Source: Paraburkholderia sp. BL9I2N2
GTDB taxonomy: Bacteria; Pseudomonadota; Gammaproteobacteria; Burkholderiales; Burkholderiaceae
Direction of reading: 5' to 3'
Length of the DNA stretch: 64,000 nt
Assembly (NCBI RefSeq): GCF_004339745.1
Contig: NZ_SMGP01000003.1
Coordinates: 992,001 to 1,056,000 of the forward strand
Shown here: piece after piece, positions 26,971 to 36,833 of the stretch
Position numbering within the stretch: the stretch's first letter is position 1
Layout: each line of letters begins with the position of its first letter
Made by a program: the position numbers and the translations under genes
The notes under the pieces: generated by a model
What the model was told of the DNA's origin: nothing
What the model saw: the letters and a program-made list of their open reading frames with translations, nothing else
The model's database searches: none

Positions 26971-28029
26971 TCAGTAAGTGATTCCCAGCTTCTTGCATCC
27001 TTCGGCATACCGATCAGTACACAGATCCTTGCCGCTCGCGAACCCCTTGTCGACAACTTCCGCCTTGAGGTTCTTCGCCGTGATGACCGCCGGCTTGAAG
27101 AGCTGGGACGGCGTATTGAAGAGCGTCGTTTCAGCCTTCGGCGTCTGGCCGGAAAGGAAGCCGACCGCCACCTTCGCCGCTGCGGCGGCGACGATCTCGC
27201 TCGGCTTCAGGATTGTGTTGTACTCGTCGCCCGCGATGATCAACTGCAATCCCGCGAGCGTCGCGTCGTTGCCGGTCACGGGGGGCACCGGGTTGACGCC
27301 GGCTGCCTTGAAGGCCGCGACAGCCCCGCCGCCCGTGCCATCGTTAGCGGCCACGACACCGACAATCTGCGAGCCGAAGCGCGTGATCTGCCCGCTGACC
27401 CACTGCTGGGCCTTCGGGGGTGCCCAGTCCGGTGTGTCGTACTCGGCCAGCGTCTTGTAGCCGCTCCCCTGCAGTCCGGCGTGGATGCCCTTCTTGATCA
27501 GTCCCGCGGCCGCGTCGGTCGGCGAACCGTTGACCTCGAGCACGCCGCCCTTGGTGGTCGGCACGCCCGTTTCCTTCAGGTGCTGGACGAGTGACTCCGC
27601 GATGGCCTTGCCGATGCCTTCGTTGTCGAACGAAACGTAGTAGTTGGCCGGCGTCGAGGGCACGGGCCGGTCATAGGCGATAACCTTGATACCCTGGCCC
27701 TGCGCCATGTGGACCAACGACGCGGCGGCCGTCGAGTCGACCGGGTCGAGGACGATCACCTTGGCGCCTTGCGCGATCACCGAGTTGAACTGCTGCTGCT
27801 GCGTCGAGACATCGGCATTGGCATTCTGGTAGAGGACCTTGCAGTCGGGGCAGAGCTTGCTCATTTCGGCTTTGAAGCCGGGGAAGTCATGCTGTTCGTA
27901 GCGGGTCGACGCCTGGTCGGGCATCAGAAAGGCGACCGTGCCACTGGGGGCGGCCAATGCCGCCGTGTTGCTCAACAAGCTCAGGCTCAGGGCGCTAGCG
28001 CCGATTAGTTGGTTCGAAAGTCGGGTCAT
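26971..28029 (-). CDS. Periplasmic sugar/polyol-binding protein (Peripla_BP_4, XylF-like)
   Basis: 352 residues. A Sec signal peptide (cleavage near ALAAPSG) precedes GTVAFLMPDQASTRYEQHDFPGF, typical of XylF-like binding proteins, and the two-lobe alternation continues with VIVLDPVDSTAAASLVHMAQ and VIAYDRPV. ENDs with a Cys-containing tail (CTDRYAEGCKKLGITY). First gene of the transporter operon, with AraC upstream on the same strand. The solute is probably ribitol, from the dehydrogenase and kinase downstream. Confidence 0.92.
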   Translation of the reverse strand: MTRLSNQLIGASALSLSLLSNTAALAAPSGTVAFLMPDQASTRYEQHDFPGFKAEMSKLCPDCKVLYQNANADVSTQQQQFNSVIAQGAKVIVLDPVDSTAAASLVHMAQGQGIKVIAYDRPVPSTPANYYVSFDNEGIGKAIAESLVQHLKETGVPTTKGGVLEVNGSPTDAAAGLIKKGIHAGLQGSGYKTLAEYDTPDWAPPKAQQWVSGQITRFGSQIVGVVAANDGTGGGAVAAFKAAGVNPVPPVTGNDATLAGLQLIIAGDEYNTILKPSEIVAAAAAKVAVGFLSGQTPKAETTLFNTPSQLFKPAVITAKNLKAEVVDKGFASGKDLCTDRYAEGCKKLGITY

Positions 28030-28267
28030 CGAATGTCTCCATTATTAGAAAAATTCCGGCGTAGCTGCTGCCGTGTCTGCGTCGCGAGTGAACTCCTTGT
28101 TGTAGTTTTTCGTCGTTGCTAGCGGCTTCCAGACCAATGCCCATCACCTGCCTCACTTGCGTTGGCCCGATCATGGGAAAGTTGCCGCGTCGTGTTTCAT
28201 ATCCCATGTACTGCGCGATGTCTCCGTTCCACGGGCTGAAAGTGTTGCGCCTTTATTTATCGTGTAG

Positions 28268-29233
28268 TCATCGCCGGTCTTGCACAACTGCGGCATCAGG
28301 TGATTCAGCACCACTGGCAGCGTTGAGTTGCTGGTATGCGCGCCATCGCGAAGGCGACATGTCCTTAAGGGAAAGGAACTGGCGGTTAAAATTCGAGAGG
28401 TTATTAAAGCCGACCTGATAGCAGATATCGGTGATGTTCAGTTCACCCGACATCAGTAACTGACACGCAAGATTAATGCGCAGCCGGTTCACATAATGCA
28501 CGAAAGGCACGCCGGTGTGCCGACGGAAGTATCGCGAGAAGGCACTGACGCTTTGTCCCAAGAGTTCGGCCAACTCCGTTTCGCGCAACTCTTGCGACAG
28601 GTTCTTGCCAATGTAGGAAAGCACGTGATTGATGCGCGCCTGCGCATAGCGCGCCGGGTCCGCACAATAAGCAGCACTCGCCAGTTTCACCGGCGCGACG
28701 CTTTGCACGAGCAAGTCAAGCAAAGCAAGAAACAACGTGATGCGCCGCATGCCTTTCGCGCCCAGCATCTCGCGCATGATCGGTTCGGCAGCCGCGCCCG
28801 TTTCTGGTGTGAACAGTACACCCCAACGCGATGCATCGAGTAACAACTCGACGCGTTTAAACTCCGGGAAAAGCTTGATTGCGCGCGTAACGAACTCTGC
28901 ATCGAATTGCAGAATAAGACAGCGTTCATCCACACGGTCGCCCTGCGGCACATTGCTGACCCAGTTGTGCGGCAGATTCGATCCCACCATCACGAGATTG
29001 CCAGGCGCGAAATTGCCGATGTAATCGCCTACGAAGTATTTGCCCGTGGTCGACGTAATCAGCTGAATTTCGTATTCAGGATGGAAATGCCAGCGCACCG
29101 TGCGATAGGGATACCCATGGGACCAGATCTTGAACGACTCGTCGCGCGGCACGGCGACCAGTTCCAGATCCGGCTGAGCGATTTTGGCGTGGCGGGCATC
29201 GGTACGCGCCGTGACACCCAGCGTCGTGTGCAT
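28268..29233 (-). CDS. AraC-family regulator of the ribitol operon
   Basis: 321 residues. A cupin-like sensing domain (YPYRTVRWHFHPEYEIQLIT; GSNLPHNWVS) is followed by two HTH motifs (LAELLGQSVSAFSRYFRRHTG; ITDICYQVGFNNLSNFNRQFLS). AGGAGGAA seven bases before the ATG at 29233 decides the start against the in-frame ATG at 29323. It lies 238 bases upstream of the binding-protein gene on the same strand and is the evident local activator. Confidence 0.92.
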   Translation of the reverse strand: MHTTLGVTARTDARHAKIAQPDLELVAVPRDESFKIWSHGYPYRTVRWHFHPEYEIQLITSTTGKYFVGDYIGNFAPGNLVMVGSNLPHNWVSNVPQGDRVDERCLILQFDAEFVTRAIKLFPEFKRVELLLDASRWGVLFTPETGAAAEPIMREMLGAKGMRRITLFLALLDLLVQSVAPVKLASAAYCADPARYAQARINHVLSYIGKNLSQELRETELAELLGQSVSAFSRYFRRHTGVPFVHYVNRLRINLACQLLMSGELNITDICYQVGFNNLSNFNRQFLSLKDMSPSRWRAYQQLNAASGAESPDAAVVQDRR

Positions 29234-29405
29234 CTGTCTTCCTCCTGAGCCCATTCTGCTTTTGACAGTCGCATATGTCGCATTGCGTCCGCTATAACAG
29301 AAAGTTAGCCCCGCCGCGGACATCTCGCCACTGAAAATAAGACCGCGAACTGATACTTTATTGCATTGGGGTAAATCCGTACGCCATCAAGTGACAACGC
29401 TCCCC

Positions 29406-30485
29406 TCACCCATCCTGGCCCATTCCCTTCCGATACAGACTAGGTGAATTTCCAGTCCACTTCCTGAAAGACCGGCGAAAGCTCGCCGCATCCGAGAATC
29501 CAATGCGCTCGGCGACCTGATCGATAGGAAGCCGCGTGTTCTCGAGAAATTCGATGGCGAGCGACCGGCGCACATCGTTCAACAAGGTTTGATACGAGTA
29601 GTTATCGTCGGCCAGCCGTCGATGCAAGGTTCGCAGTGACATGCCGAGTTGGGCGGCCATCTTCTCGGCGGATGGGAACACGCCCGGTGCGTTCAGGCAA
29701 GCCATGCGAATCTGCCGCGGCAGTTCGGGAATGCCATCGCGTTCTTCGAGAAGACGATCACACAGTTGCTGGCAGATTTGCGCGGTAATCGGATTCGCAT
29801 TCGGACACGGACGGTCCAGTACATGCACGTCGAAATGCCACTCCATCGTATCGGCGCCGAATTCCACGGGACAGTCGAACATCCTCTCGTAATTCCGCCA
29901 ATGTGGCGGCGCCGGATACGCCATGACCATGCGCTTCGACGGAAAAGGCGCTTCCAGCACCCGGCTGAATAACACCGTCATCGAGCTTCGCCAGAATTCG
30001 GCGACAAACGGCAACATGTCGCCGAGCGATGCGAGCCCGTGACTGCTCAGAATGCCGGTATTGCCCTCGGTGGAATAGCGGATCTGCAAAACCGCGCCGG
30101 CCATCCTGACATTTTCGACGCTGAATTTCAGGGCGTCTCCAAAGGTCGTACTGCTGACCATGGCATAGCCATAGATGCCGAAGTCACTGATCCTCTGACG
30201 CGCACCCGCGAGCAATCCAACATCGGCTCTTGTTGCAAGCCGTTGGGCGTTTCGATAAATGGCGAGGCGTTGACGATGCGAAATTCTCGCCTGCGAATCC
30301 TCCAACTGGTTCGCATGGACGCCCGTATTCGCGAACAGTTTGTTGACGGAAACGCCCTCCGCGGCCAGTTCGGCGGCGAGCGCGGCCAAGCCCAGAAGAC
30401 TCTGCGTCGGCGCATCGAGATCCGGATGCAATGGCGTGATGATTTTCGGTGGTCGCACGATTTGTCTCACTCCAGTTGCGGACAT
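29406..30485 (-). CDS. AraC-family regulator with Arabinose_bd-type N-terminal domain
   Basis: About 359 residues. The long N-terminal domain (GVHANQLEDSQARISHRQRL; ISDFGIYGYAMVSSTTFGDAL; CPVEFGADTMEWHFD) belongs to the OruR/ArgR-like AraC group, and the C-terminal HTH pair is MAAQLGMSLRTLHRRLADDN and VAERIGFSDAASFRRSFRKWTG. The start is uncertain: the ATG at 30485 has only a weak ribosome site and the frame is open to 30803. Divergent from the enoyl-CoA hydratase operon and probably its regulator. Confidence 0.88.
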   Translation of the reverse strand: MSATGVRQIVRPPKIITPLHPDLDAPTQSLLGLAALAAELAAEGVSVNKLFANTGVHANQLEDSQARISHRQRLAIYRNAQRLATRADVGLLAGARQRISDFGIYGYAMVSSTTFGDALKFSVENVRMAGAVLQIRYSTEGNTGILSSHGLASLGDMLPFVAEFWRSSMTVLFSRVLEAPFPSKRMVMAYPAPPHWRNYERMFDCPVEFGADTMEWHFDVHVLDRPCPNANPITAQICQQLCDRLLEERDGIPELPRQIRMACLNAPGVFPSAEKMAAQLGMSLRTLHRRLADDNYSYQTLLNDVRRSLAIEFLENTRLPIDQVAERIGFSDAASFRRSFRKWTGNSPSLYRKGMGQDG

Positions 30486-30754
30486 GCTCGCACATTTTCC
30501 CGATCTTCGTCGAGCACGTTTGGCACAGTTTGACACGGCAATTGGCAGGGTTGGACGTTGCCGCTCAATGGGCTCGCTGAGATAGTAACCATCAACGGCG
30601 CACGCCGAAAAACAGATGGAGACAAGCCCTGAAGCCCCCAGCCCACCCCGCTCCAGCACTAGTGACAACCCTGATCGGCGCTCATCCTGAAACCGTGGAT
30701 GGCGCAATCGGTCCCGTCCATGCGGCGACGCAACACGACCTTGCAGAGAGAACC

Positions 30755-31525
30755 ATGACCACAGTAAAGATTGAAATGGATGGCGCCGTCGGAATCGTTT
30801 CATTAGCCAAGCCGCCGCACAACCTGATCGACGACGCGATGATCGCGGATCTGCTCGCCGCGTATCGCAGCATAGTCGCCGAAGGTGCCCGCGCGATCGT
30901 GCTCAAAAGCGACATGCGGCACTTTTCCGCCGGTGCGGAAATGAGCTCATTTACCGATGGCAAGACGGTGATCCAGCACAACGCCGATCAATTCCTGGAG
31001 TTTCTCGACGTGCTGGAAAACGCACCGGTTCCGACAGTCGCAGCCGTTCACGGCGCCGCGCTCGGCGGCGGCCTCGAACTGGCGCTCACCTGCGACATGA
31101 TCGTCGCCGCGGACACGGCCTACTTCGGCCAGGTCGAGAACATCGTGGGCCTGATTCCGCTGCTTGGCGGCACGCAACGACTCGTTCAGCGAGCGGGCGT
31201 CGTGCGGGCCAAGGAAATCGCGTTGATCGGACGGCGGCACCCGGCGGAAGCATTCGAACGCTGGGGCATCATCAATCACGTCGTGCCCGAAGCCGAACTC
31301 CAGAGCGCCGCCATGTCGTTCGCCCGGCAACTGGCGGCGGGCCCGACCAAAGTCCTCCACGGCATCAAGCAACAGGCCAATCTCGCTGCCAACGGCGGCG
31401 TGCGCAGCGCAGACCTCGAACAGATCAACCTCAACAACATGATCTGGAAGACGGGCGATCGCGAACGAGGTTTCGCTTCGTTCTTTTCGACCGGACCCGC
31501 CACCGCCGAATTCAAGGGAGATTGA
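30755..31525 (+). CDS. Enoyl-CoA hydratase/isomerase family protein
   Basis: 256 residues, crotonase fold. Oxyanion-hole segments are FSAGAEMSSF and AAVHGAALGGGLELALTCDM; the later GGTQRLVQRAG block is also typical. The usual first catalytic Glu position in the GQVENIVGLIPLLGG region is not clearly kept, so the exact activity (hydration, isomerisation or other) is open. GAGAGA precedes the ATG. First gene of a run with a CoA-transferase 2 bases downstream. Confidence 0.9.
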   Translation: MTTVKIEMDGAVGIVSLAKPPHNLIDDAMIADLLAAYRSIVAEGARAIVLKSDMRHFSAGAEMSSFTDGKTVIQHNADQFLEFLDVLENAPVPTVAAVHGAALGGGLELALTCDMIVAADTAYFGQVENIVGLIPLLGGTQRLVQRAGVVRAKEIALIGRRHPAEAFERWGIINHVVPEAELQSAAMSFARQLAAGPTKVLHGIKQQANLAANGGVRSADLEQINLNNMIWKTGDRERGFASFFSTGPATAEFKGD

Positions 31526-31527
31526 TC

Positions 31528-32757
31528 ATGTCAGCACCGCTCCAGGGCATTCGCGTGATCGATTTCACGCGAGTGCTGGCCGGACCGCATTGCACCAAAA
31601 CGCTCCTCGATCTCGGCGCCACCGTGACCAAGATCGAACCGCCTTCCGGCGATATCGGCCGCGTGAGCATGCCGCATATCGGCGACATGTCGCTGTATTA
31701 TGTGCAGCAGAACGCCGGCAAGCGCAACGTGAGCCTCGATCTCAACTTCCCGGAGGCACGCTCGATCATGGTCGACATGTGCCGGGACGCGGACATCATC
31801 GTCGAGAATTTTCGCCCCGGGACGCTGAACCGGTTTGGACTCGGCTATGAGCAGGTGCGCGCTTTCAACCCGTCCGTGATTTATGCCTCTTTGAGTGGCT
31901 ATGGACAATCGACGTCATGGCGCAACCGTCCGGCGTTCGCGCCGACCGTGCAAGCCGAGTCGGGACTGACCGACATCGTCCAGCACCATTTCGGCGCTGC
32001 GCTCACCGAAGTCCGTAACGACGCATGCAGCCACGCCGACATGTACACCGGACTTCACGGCGTCATCGGCATTCTGGCCGCGCTTCAGCATCGCGCGCGA
32101 ACCGGCGAGGGGCAGCACGTCGACGTCTCGATGGCCGCCACCATGCTATCGGTGAACGAACGCGTGGGCGCACAACTGTCGGAAATCGATACGGATGGCG
32201 AACCGATCATTCTCTCCGCGCCCGATTCACACATTTTCGATTTGCCCGATGGACGCCAACTCACCATCGCTGGCAGCCCGATCTACACGCCAATGTTTTC
32301 GCGTTACTGCGCGATGATGCGCCGCAACGATTTGCTGAGCGACCCCCGCTTCGGCACGGCGCTTTTGCGGCGGCAAAACATTGCTGATTTGCTGGCCGAA
32401 GTGCGCGCGTGGCTTCTCACCTTCAACGACCTGGATCAGCTCCAGACGCAGGTCAGCGAAGCGGGATTGGCCATTGGCGTGGTCCGGAGCGTCAACGAGT
32501 TCGCCGATTCCGAGTGGGTGCAGGAATGGGGTGCGCTAGTCGATGTCGACGACAGATCAGGCGGCACGACACGCATGCCCGGCGCGCCGTGGCATTTCAG
32601 CCAGTCTGAGTTGCCGCAGCCGGGCAGCCCTGCTTTCCAGGGCGAGCATAACGCCGAGGTGCTCTCCGAACGCAAGCTCAGCGCGGCGTTCATTCGGGAT
32701 TTGCAGGAGCGCGGAATCCTTCTCAGCAGGCACAGCCCCACGCGCCCGTTCGACTGA
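31528..32757 (+). CDS. Class III CoA-transferase (CaiB/BaiF family)
   Basis: 409 residues. The opening LQGIRVIDFTRVLAGPHCTKTLLDLGATVTKIE and the RSIMVDMCRDADIIVENFRPGTLNRFGLGY block define family III CoA-transferases; the catalytic Asp lies in the SHADMYTGLHG segment. It moves CoA between carboxylic acids. GGGAG seven bases before the ATG at 31528 fixes the start, essentially touching the hydratase stop. It probably activates the acid imported by the symporter downstream. Confidence 0.93.
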   Translation: MSAPLQGIRVIDFTRVLAGPHCTKTLLDLGATVTKIEPPSGDIGRVSMPHIGDMSLYYVQQNAGKRNVSLDLNFPEARSIMVDMCRDADIIVENFRPGTLNRFGLGYEQVRAFNPSVIYASLSGYGQSTSWRNRPAFAPTVQAESGLTDIVQHHFGAALTEVRNDACSHADMYTGLHGVIGILAALQHRARTGEGQHVDVSMAATMLSVNERVGAQLSEIDTDGEPIILSAPDSHIFDLPDGRQLTIAGSPIYTPMFSRYCAMMRRNDLLSDPRFGTALLRRQNIADLLAEVRAWLLTFNDLDQLQTQVSEAGLAIGVVRSVNEFADSEWVQEWGALVDVDDRSGGTTRMPGAPWHFSQSELPQPGSPAFQGEHNAEVLSERKLSAAFIRDLQERGILLSRHSPTRPFD

Positions 32758-32814
32758 ACGTAGGTGCCATGACGCGAGCGGCTCGCGCCTTACCCCGAAT
32801 GAATCGAGATAAAC

Positions 32815-34137
32815 ATGCAACACACTCTGAATCAGACGCATGATCCCGCTGCGCACAGTTGGGTCGAGTCCGCCAATGCACCGGCGGGCGACTTCCCCAT
32901 CCAGAACCTGCCGTTCTCGGTTATCCGTAGAAGGAATTTCGATGAGGCGTTTCGGGGCGGGGTCGCAATCGGCGATCAGGTCATCGACATCGCCGCCTGG
33001 GCATCTCGTGCCGGTCTGAATGGAATCGCGGGCGAGGCTGCGCGGGCATGCGCGCAGCCCGTGCTCAACGAGTTCTTCTCAATGGGTCCGTCCGCATGGC
33101 GCGAATTGCGACACGCGCTATTCGCAGCGCTTCATGAGCGCGCCCCTTCGGACGATCGCGCGGCGATCGAGGCATGTCTGGTCCCGCTAGCGGAAGTGGA
33201 ATACAGCCTGCCAGCGCAGATCGGCGATTACACGGATTTCTACACCTCGATTCATCACGCGACCAACATCAGCACGCTACTCGGCCTGAGCGGTGTGGGC
33301 GCCAACTTCAAATCGATACCCATTGCTTACCACGGCCGGGTTTCGAGCATCGGGCTAAGCGGTCAGCGGTTCCGACGCCCGGCGGGTCAAATCATGCTTC
33401 CGGGCGAAGATGCACCGATCTTCTCGCCGTCGCGCAAGCTGGACTACGAGCTCGAACTCGGCATCTACATTGGACAAGGCAATGCGGCTGGCGAGCCGAT
33501 CGATCTGGATCAGGCCGACAGCCATGTTTTCGGGCTATGTCTGCTCAACGACTGGTCCGCTCGCGACATTCAGGCTTGGGAGATGCAGCCACTAGGGCCG
33601 TTTCTGGCAAAGAATTTTGCCACCACAATCTCGCCGTGGATCGTGACCATGGAGGCACTGGCCCCGTTCAGGCTTCCCCTGCCGCGCCCGGACACAGATG
33701 GAAAGCCGCTGCGTTATCTGGATTCCAGCCGGAATAGCACGACGGGCGCCATCGATATCCAACTGGAAGTCTGTATGGAGACTTCTCGCCATAGAGCCGG
33801 GAATCTCCCGGCGACGCGACTCTCACTGACGAGTTTCAAGCATCAGTACTGGAGCATCGCACAGATGGTCACGCATCACGCCGTGGGCGGCTGCAATCTG
33901 CGTGCTGGAGACCTGCTTGGCAGCGGCACCATTTCAGGTCCGGAGAAATCGGAAGCGGGCGCGCTGATGGAACTAGCACGCAACGCAAGCGAGCCGGTCA
34001 CGCTGAGTACGGGTGAAAAGCGCAGCTACGTGGAGGATGGCGACGCCATTATCCTGCGCGGCTACTGTGAGAGAGCAGGCTTTGCACGAATCGGATTTGG
34101 AGAGAGTCGCGGCGAAGTCCTGCCAGCAAAACTCTAG
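32815..34137 (+). CDS. fahA: Fumarylacetoacetase
   Basis: 440 residues, full length. The N-terminal domain starts NLPFSVIRR; the FAH catalytic domain shows YTDFYTSIHHATNIS, PIAYHGRVSSIGLSG, KLDYELELGIYIG, LLNDWSARDIQAWEMQPLGPFLAKNF and VGGCNLRAGDLLGSGTISG, covering the metal-binding acids and the active-site His/Lys. It cleaves fumarylacetoacetate to fumarate and acetoacetate in tyrosine/homogentisate breakdown. There is no homogentisate dioxygenase beside it, so this copy may serve a different 3,5-dioxo acid. Confidence 0.93.
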   Translation: MQHTLNQTHDPAAHSWVESANAPAGDFPIQNLPFSVIRRRNFDEAFRGGVAIGDQVIDIAAWASRAGLNGIAGEAARACAQPVLNEFFSMGPSAWRELRHALFAALHERAPSDDRAAIEACLVPLAEVEYSLPAQIGDYTDFYTSIHHATNISTLLGLSGVGANFKSIPIAYHGRVSSIGLSGQRFRRPAGQIMLPGEDAPIFSPSRKLDYELELGIYIGQGNAAGEPIDLDQADSHVFGLCLLNDWSARDIQAWEMQPLGPFLAKNFATTISPWIVTMEALAPFRLPLPRPDTDGKPLRYLDSSRNSTTGAIDIQLEVCMETSRHRAGNLPATRLSLTSFKHQYWSIAQMVTHHAVGGCNLRAGDLLGSGTISGPEKSEAGALMELARNASEPVTLSTGEKRSYVEDGDAIILRGYCERAGFARIGFGESRGEVLPAKL

Positions 34138-34191
34138 TGATCAAGCCTCTTCAGATGTCTGTCATGAACACCATAACGGAGGAGACCCGAC

Positions 34192-34566
34192 ATGCAATCC
34201 ATGGAATCAATCAACGCGGAGTTCGAGAGGCAAAACGTGACGAAAGTCAGATCATCCGGCTTGTCCCTCGTCGAGAAGACGCGAGCGCTCGCAAAGTTCC
34301 GGAACCGCTTCGTATGGTCATTGCTTTACACCTCACTGGGAATCTATTTCGGCCTGTTGATCGCAGTGCTGGAGTTTCCTGGCGCGATGTCCCTATCCGT
34401 CTACGGCGAGCTCAACCTTGGACTGCTCGCGGTAGTCGTTCAGTTCGCGCTCACGATCGCAACCTTCTGGGGCTACTGCACATGGGCCGAGCGAGTCTAC
34501 GACCCGAAAGCGGCCGAATTGCTTCGCAGCGCGTTTGCACAATCGAACGGTGATCGACATGAATAA
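34192..34566 (+). CDS. DUF485 membrane protein, partner of solute symporter
   Basis: 124 residues with two membrane helices (FVWSLLYTSLGIYFGLLIAV and LGLLAVVVQFALTIATFWGYC) and the DUF485 pattern; this family is encoded next to ActP-type acetate/monocarboxylate symporters. GGAGGAGA lies six to eight bases before the ATG. Its end overlaps the symporter start by eight bases, which confirms pairing. Confidence 0.9.
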   Translation: MQSMESINAEFERQNVTKVRSSGLSLVEKTRALAKFRNRFVWSLLYTSLGIYFGLLIAVLEFPGAMSLSVYGELNLGLLAVVVQFALTIATFWGYCTWAERVYDPKAAELLRSAFAQSNGDRHE

Positions 34567-36145
34567 TCTGATCAGTCATGGCGGGCTCAGAATCATCGCC
34601 TTCGTAGGATTTATCGGACTCAGCCTCATTCTGACCGGATGGAGCGCTCGCCGGTCGCGCGGAACCTCCGGATTTTTCGTGGCCGGACGCAATCTGTCGC
34701 CGTTTCAGAACGGCCTCGCGCTGGCGGGAGACTTTATGTCCGCCGGCTCGTTTCTCGGTGTGACGGGACTCGTTTCCCTGTTCGGATTCGACGGCATCGT
34801 GTATCAGGTCGGCTTCATCGCCGGATGGATCATGATCATGCTGATCGTCGCCGAGCCGGTCAGAAACTGCGGCAAATACACCCTCTCAGATGTGGTCGCA
34901 CTGCGTTTGCGCAGCCGCGGAGTTCGAGCGGCCACATCGGTTTCCTCGCTGATCATTTCGTTAGCCTATCTACTCGCGCAACTCGTTGGCGGCGGCGCAC
35001 TGGCCAGCCTGCTATTGCCGATCGGCACCAACGCCGCGATCGTGCTGATCGGCGTACTCATGATCGCGTATGTGCTGTTCGGCGGAATGGTGGCCGCGAC
35101 CTATGTGCAGATCGTCAAAGCCGTCCTCGTCTGGACTGCCGGTGCGGTGCTCGTGCTGCTTGCGCTCGCGCATTTCTCCTTCGACGTGGGCGCGCTGTTC
35201 AATAAGGCACGCCTCTCGTCGCTGCGTCCGGCGCAGTACTTTGTGCCGGGCGGCTACTTCAAGGATCCGCTGGATACGCTGTCACTCACGCTCGCTCTCG
35301 CGTTGGGCACAGCGGGCCTGCCGCACGTCATGACCAGGTTTTACACGGTGCCGTCCGCCGTCGCGGCGAGAAAGTCCGCGAAAATCGGTCTGATTGTGAT
35401 GACGTCTTTTGCGGTAATGATGATCGTGCTCGGATTTTCCGCCACCGCGATCGTGGGACCGGCGGCGATTCTCGCCACACATAGTTCAGGAAACAGCGCC
35501 ATCACCCTGCTCGCCACGACACTCGGCGGCGGTGCGGGTTCTGCCGGCGGCGAACTTCTTCTCGCTTGCGTTTCGGCAATTGCCTTCGCGACGATCCTTG
35601 CGGTCGTCTCGGGCATCATGATTTCCTCGGCCTCGACCATCTCCCACGACATCTTCGGCCAACTCTTCTCGGCGTCTGGCGACAAGGAGCGTCGGCAGGT
35701 CGTGATCGCGAAGATCGCAACAATAGTCTTCGGTATGGCCGCGATGGGACTCGCGCTGCTCGTCAAGACGTTTAATGTCGCGTTTCTCGTAGGGCTCGCG
35801 TTCGCCATCGCGGCCAGCGCAAACTTGCCCGTGGTTCTCTTCTCGATGTACTGGCGGCGTTTTACGGATCGAGGCGCCGTGGCCGCAGTGCTCGCCGGCA
35901 CCCTTTCCTCGATTGGTCTCGTGCTGCTGGGGCCGGCCGTCATCGGAGCAAAAGGCATCATCTTCAAGGATTCCACCCCGCCTTTCTGGCTCTCGAATCC
36001 CGGTCTGTTCAGCATTCCGGTGGGCTTTATCGCTGGCTGGATCGGATCGGTCACGACACGTCAGAACGCGGGCGACGCTTCCTTCGATGCTCAGCAACTT
36101 CGAATGCTAAGCGGCCTTGGAGCGGAAGCCGCGTCGGAACACTGA
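34559..36145 (+). CDS. Sodium:solute symporter, ActP-like monocarboxylate transporter
   Basis: 528 residues, about 13 membrane helices. GFFVAGRNLSPFQNGLALAGDFMSAGSFLG is the SSS-family signature of ActP-like proteins, with MTRFYTVPSAVAARKSAKIG later. It imports a carboxylate with Na+ or H+. The ATG at 34559 keeps the DUF485 overlap. As the only transporter in the hydratase/CoA-transferase/FAH cluster it probably brings in that pathway's acid. Confidence 0.92.
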   Translation: MNNLISHGGLRIIAFVGFIGLSLILTGWSARRSRGTSGFFVAGRNLSPFQNGLALAGDFMSAGSFLGVTGLVSLFGFDGIVYQVGFIAGWIMIMLIVAEPVRNCGKYTLSDVVALRLRSRGVRAATSVSSLIISLAYLLAQLVGGGALASLLLPIGTNAAIVLIGVLMIAYVLFGGMVAATYVQIVKAVLVWTAGAVLVLLALAHFSFDVGALFNKARLSSLRPAQYFVPGGYFKDPLDTLSLTLALALGTAGLPHVMTRFYTVPSAVAARKSAKIGLIVMTSFAVMMIVLGFSATAIVGPAAILATHSSGNSAITLLATTLGGGAGSAGGELLLACVSAIAFATILAVVSGIMISSASTISHDIFGQLFSASGDKERRQVVIAKIATIVFGMAAMGLALLVKTFNVAFLVGLAFAIAASANLPVVLFSMYWRRFTDRGAVAAVLAGTLSSIGLVLLGPAVIGAKGIIFKDSTPPFWLSNPGLFSIPVGFIAGWIGSVTTRQNAGDASFDAQQLRMLSGLGAEAASEH

Positions 36146-36190
36146 TCCGAGAGAGCGCGCTCCACCTACCTGTCGAACAAGGAGACAACA

Positions 36191-36784
36191 GTGATTAACT
36201 TACGTACTGCCGCTTCACGAGTTGCATTGTCTACGGCCGCCATTGCTGCGATCAGCATGAACATGTTCTGTGCGCCCGCGATGGCGGCGACCGTCGAGGT
36301 ATCGGAAACAAAGACGATTATCGATCACGTGACCGTCTCTTCCAGCAAACCCTACGCTTCCGTCAAACAGGATCTGGAGAGCCGTCTCGGCCGACTTGAC
36401 GATCATATCCGCACGCTGCTGAAGCAGGACAAGGTCGACGAATTGCGCGTCGCCCTTCAGAAAGCCGCCGGCAACGACGGTCTTGTGATTCACTACATTG
36501 GGCTGCATGGAGATTGGCTCGTGCTGAAAGGACAGCGCCGGAACGGCACTGAGTATTTCACCGGCAACGTTCTCACCGCGACTGAAATGACCAGCGTCAA
36601 TATGGCGGCGGGACTGTACGCGCCATTGCGTATCATGGTCTACGAGAACGCACAGGGTGGCACGACGATCGAGTACGATAAGCCGTCGACCCAACTCAGC
36701 CAGTTCCACAGCGCCCAGATCGACGTTCAAGGCCGTTCGCTCGACGCTCGGCTCGCGAAGCTCTGTGCTTCGGTATTGCAATAG
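36191..36784 (+). CDS. Exported DUF302-domain protein
   Basis: 197 residues. A clear Sec signal (cleavage near APAMAATVE) and a DUF302-like body (KPYASVKQDLESRLG; YAPLRIMVYENAQGGTTIEYDKP). GTG start with AAGGAG at good spacing. It follows the symporter by 45 bases on the same strand and is probably the end of that operon. DUF302 proteins bind small ligands in some structures; function here unknown. Confidence 0.82.
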   Translation: MINLRTAASRVALSTAAIAAISMNMFCAPAMAATVEVSETKTIIDHVTVSSSKPYASVKQDLESRLGRLDDHIRTLLKQDKVDELRVALQKAAGNDGLVIHYIGLHGDWLVLKGQRRNGTEYFTGNVLTATEMTSVNMAAGLYAPLRIMVYENAQGGTTIEYDKPSTQLSQFHSAQIDVQGRSLDARLAKLCASVLQ

Positions 36785-36833
36785 AATTGTACTGTCCTGA
36801 CGGGCCAACGTCCTGACGAAGCGGATATCCACC

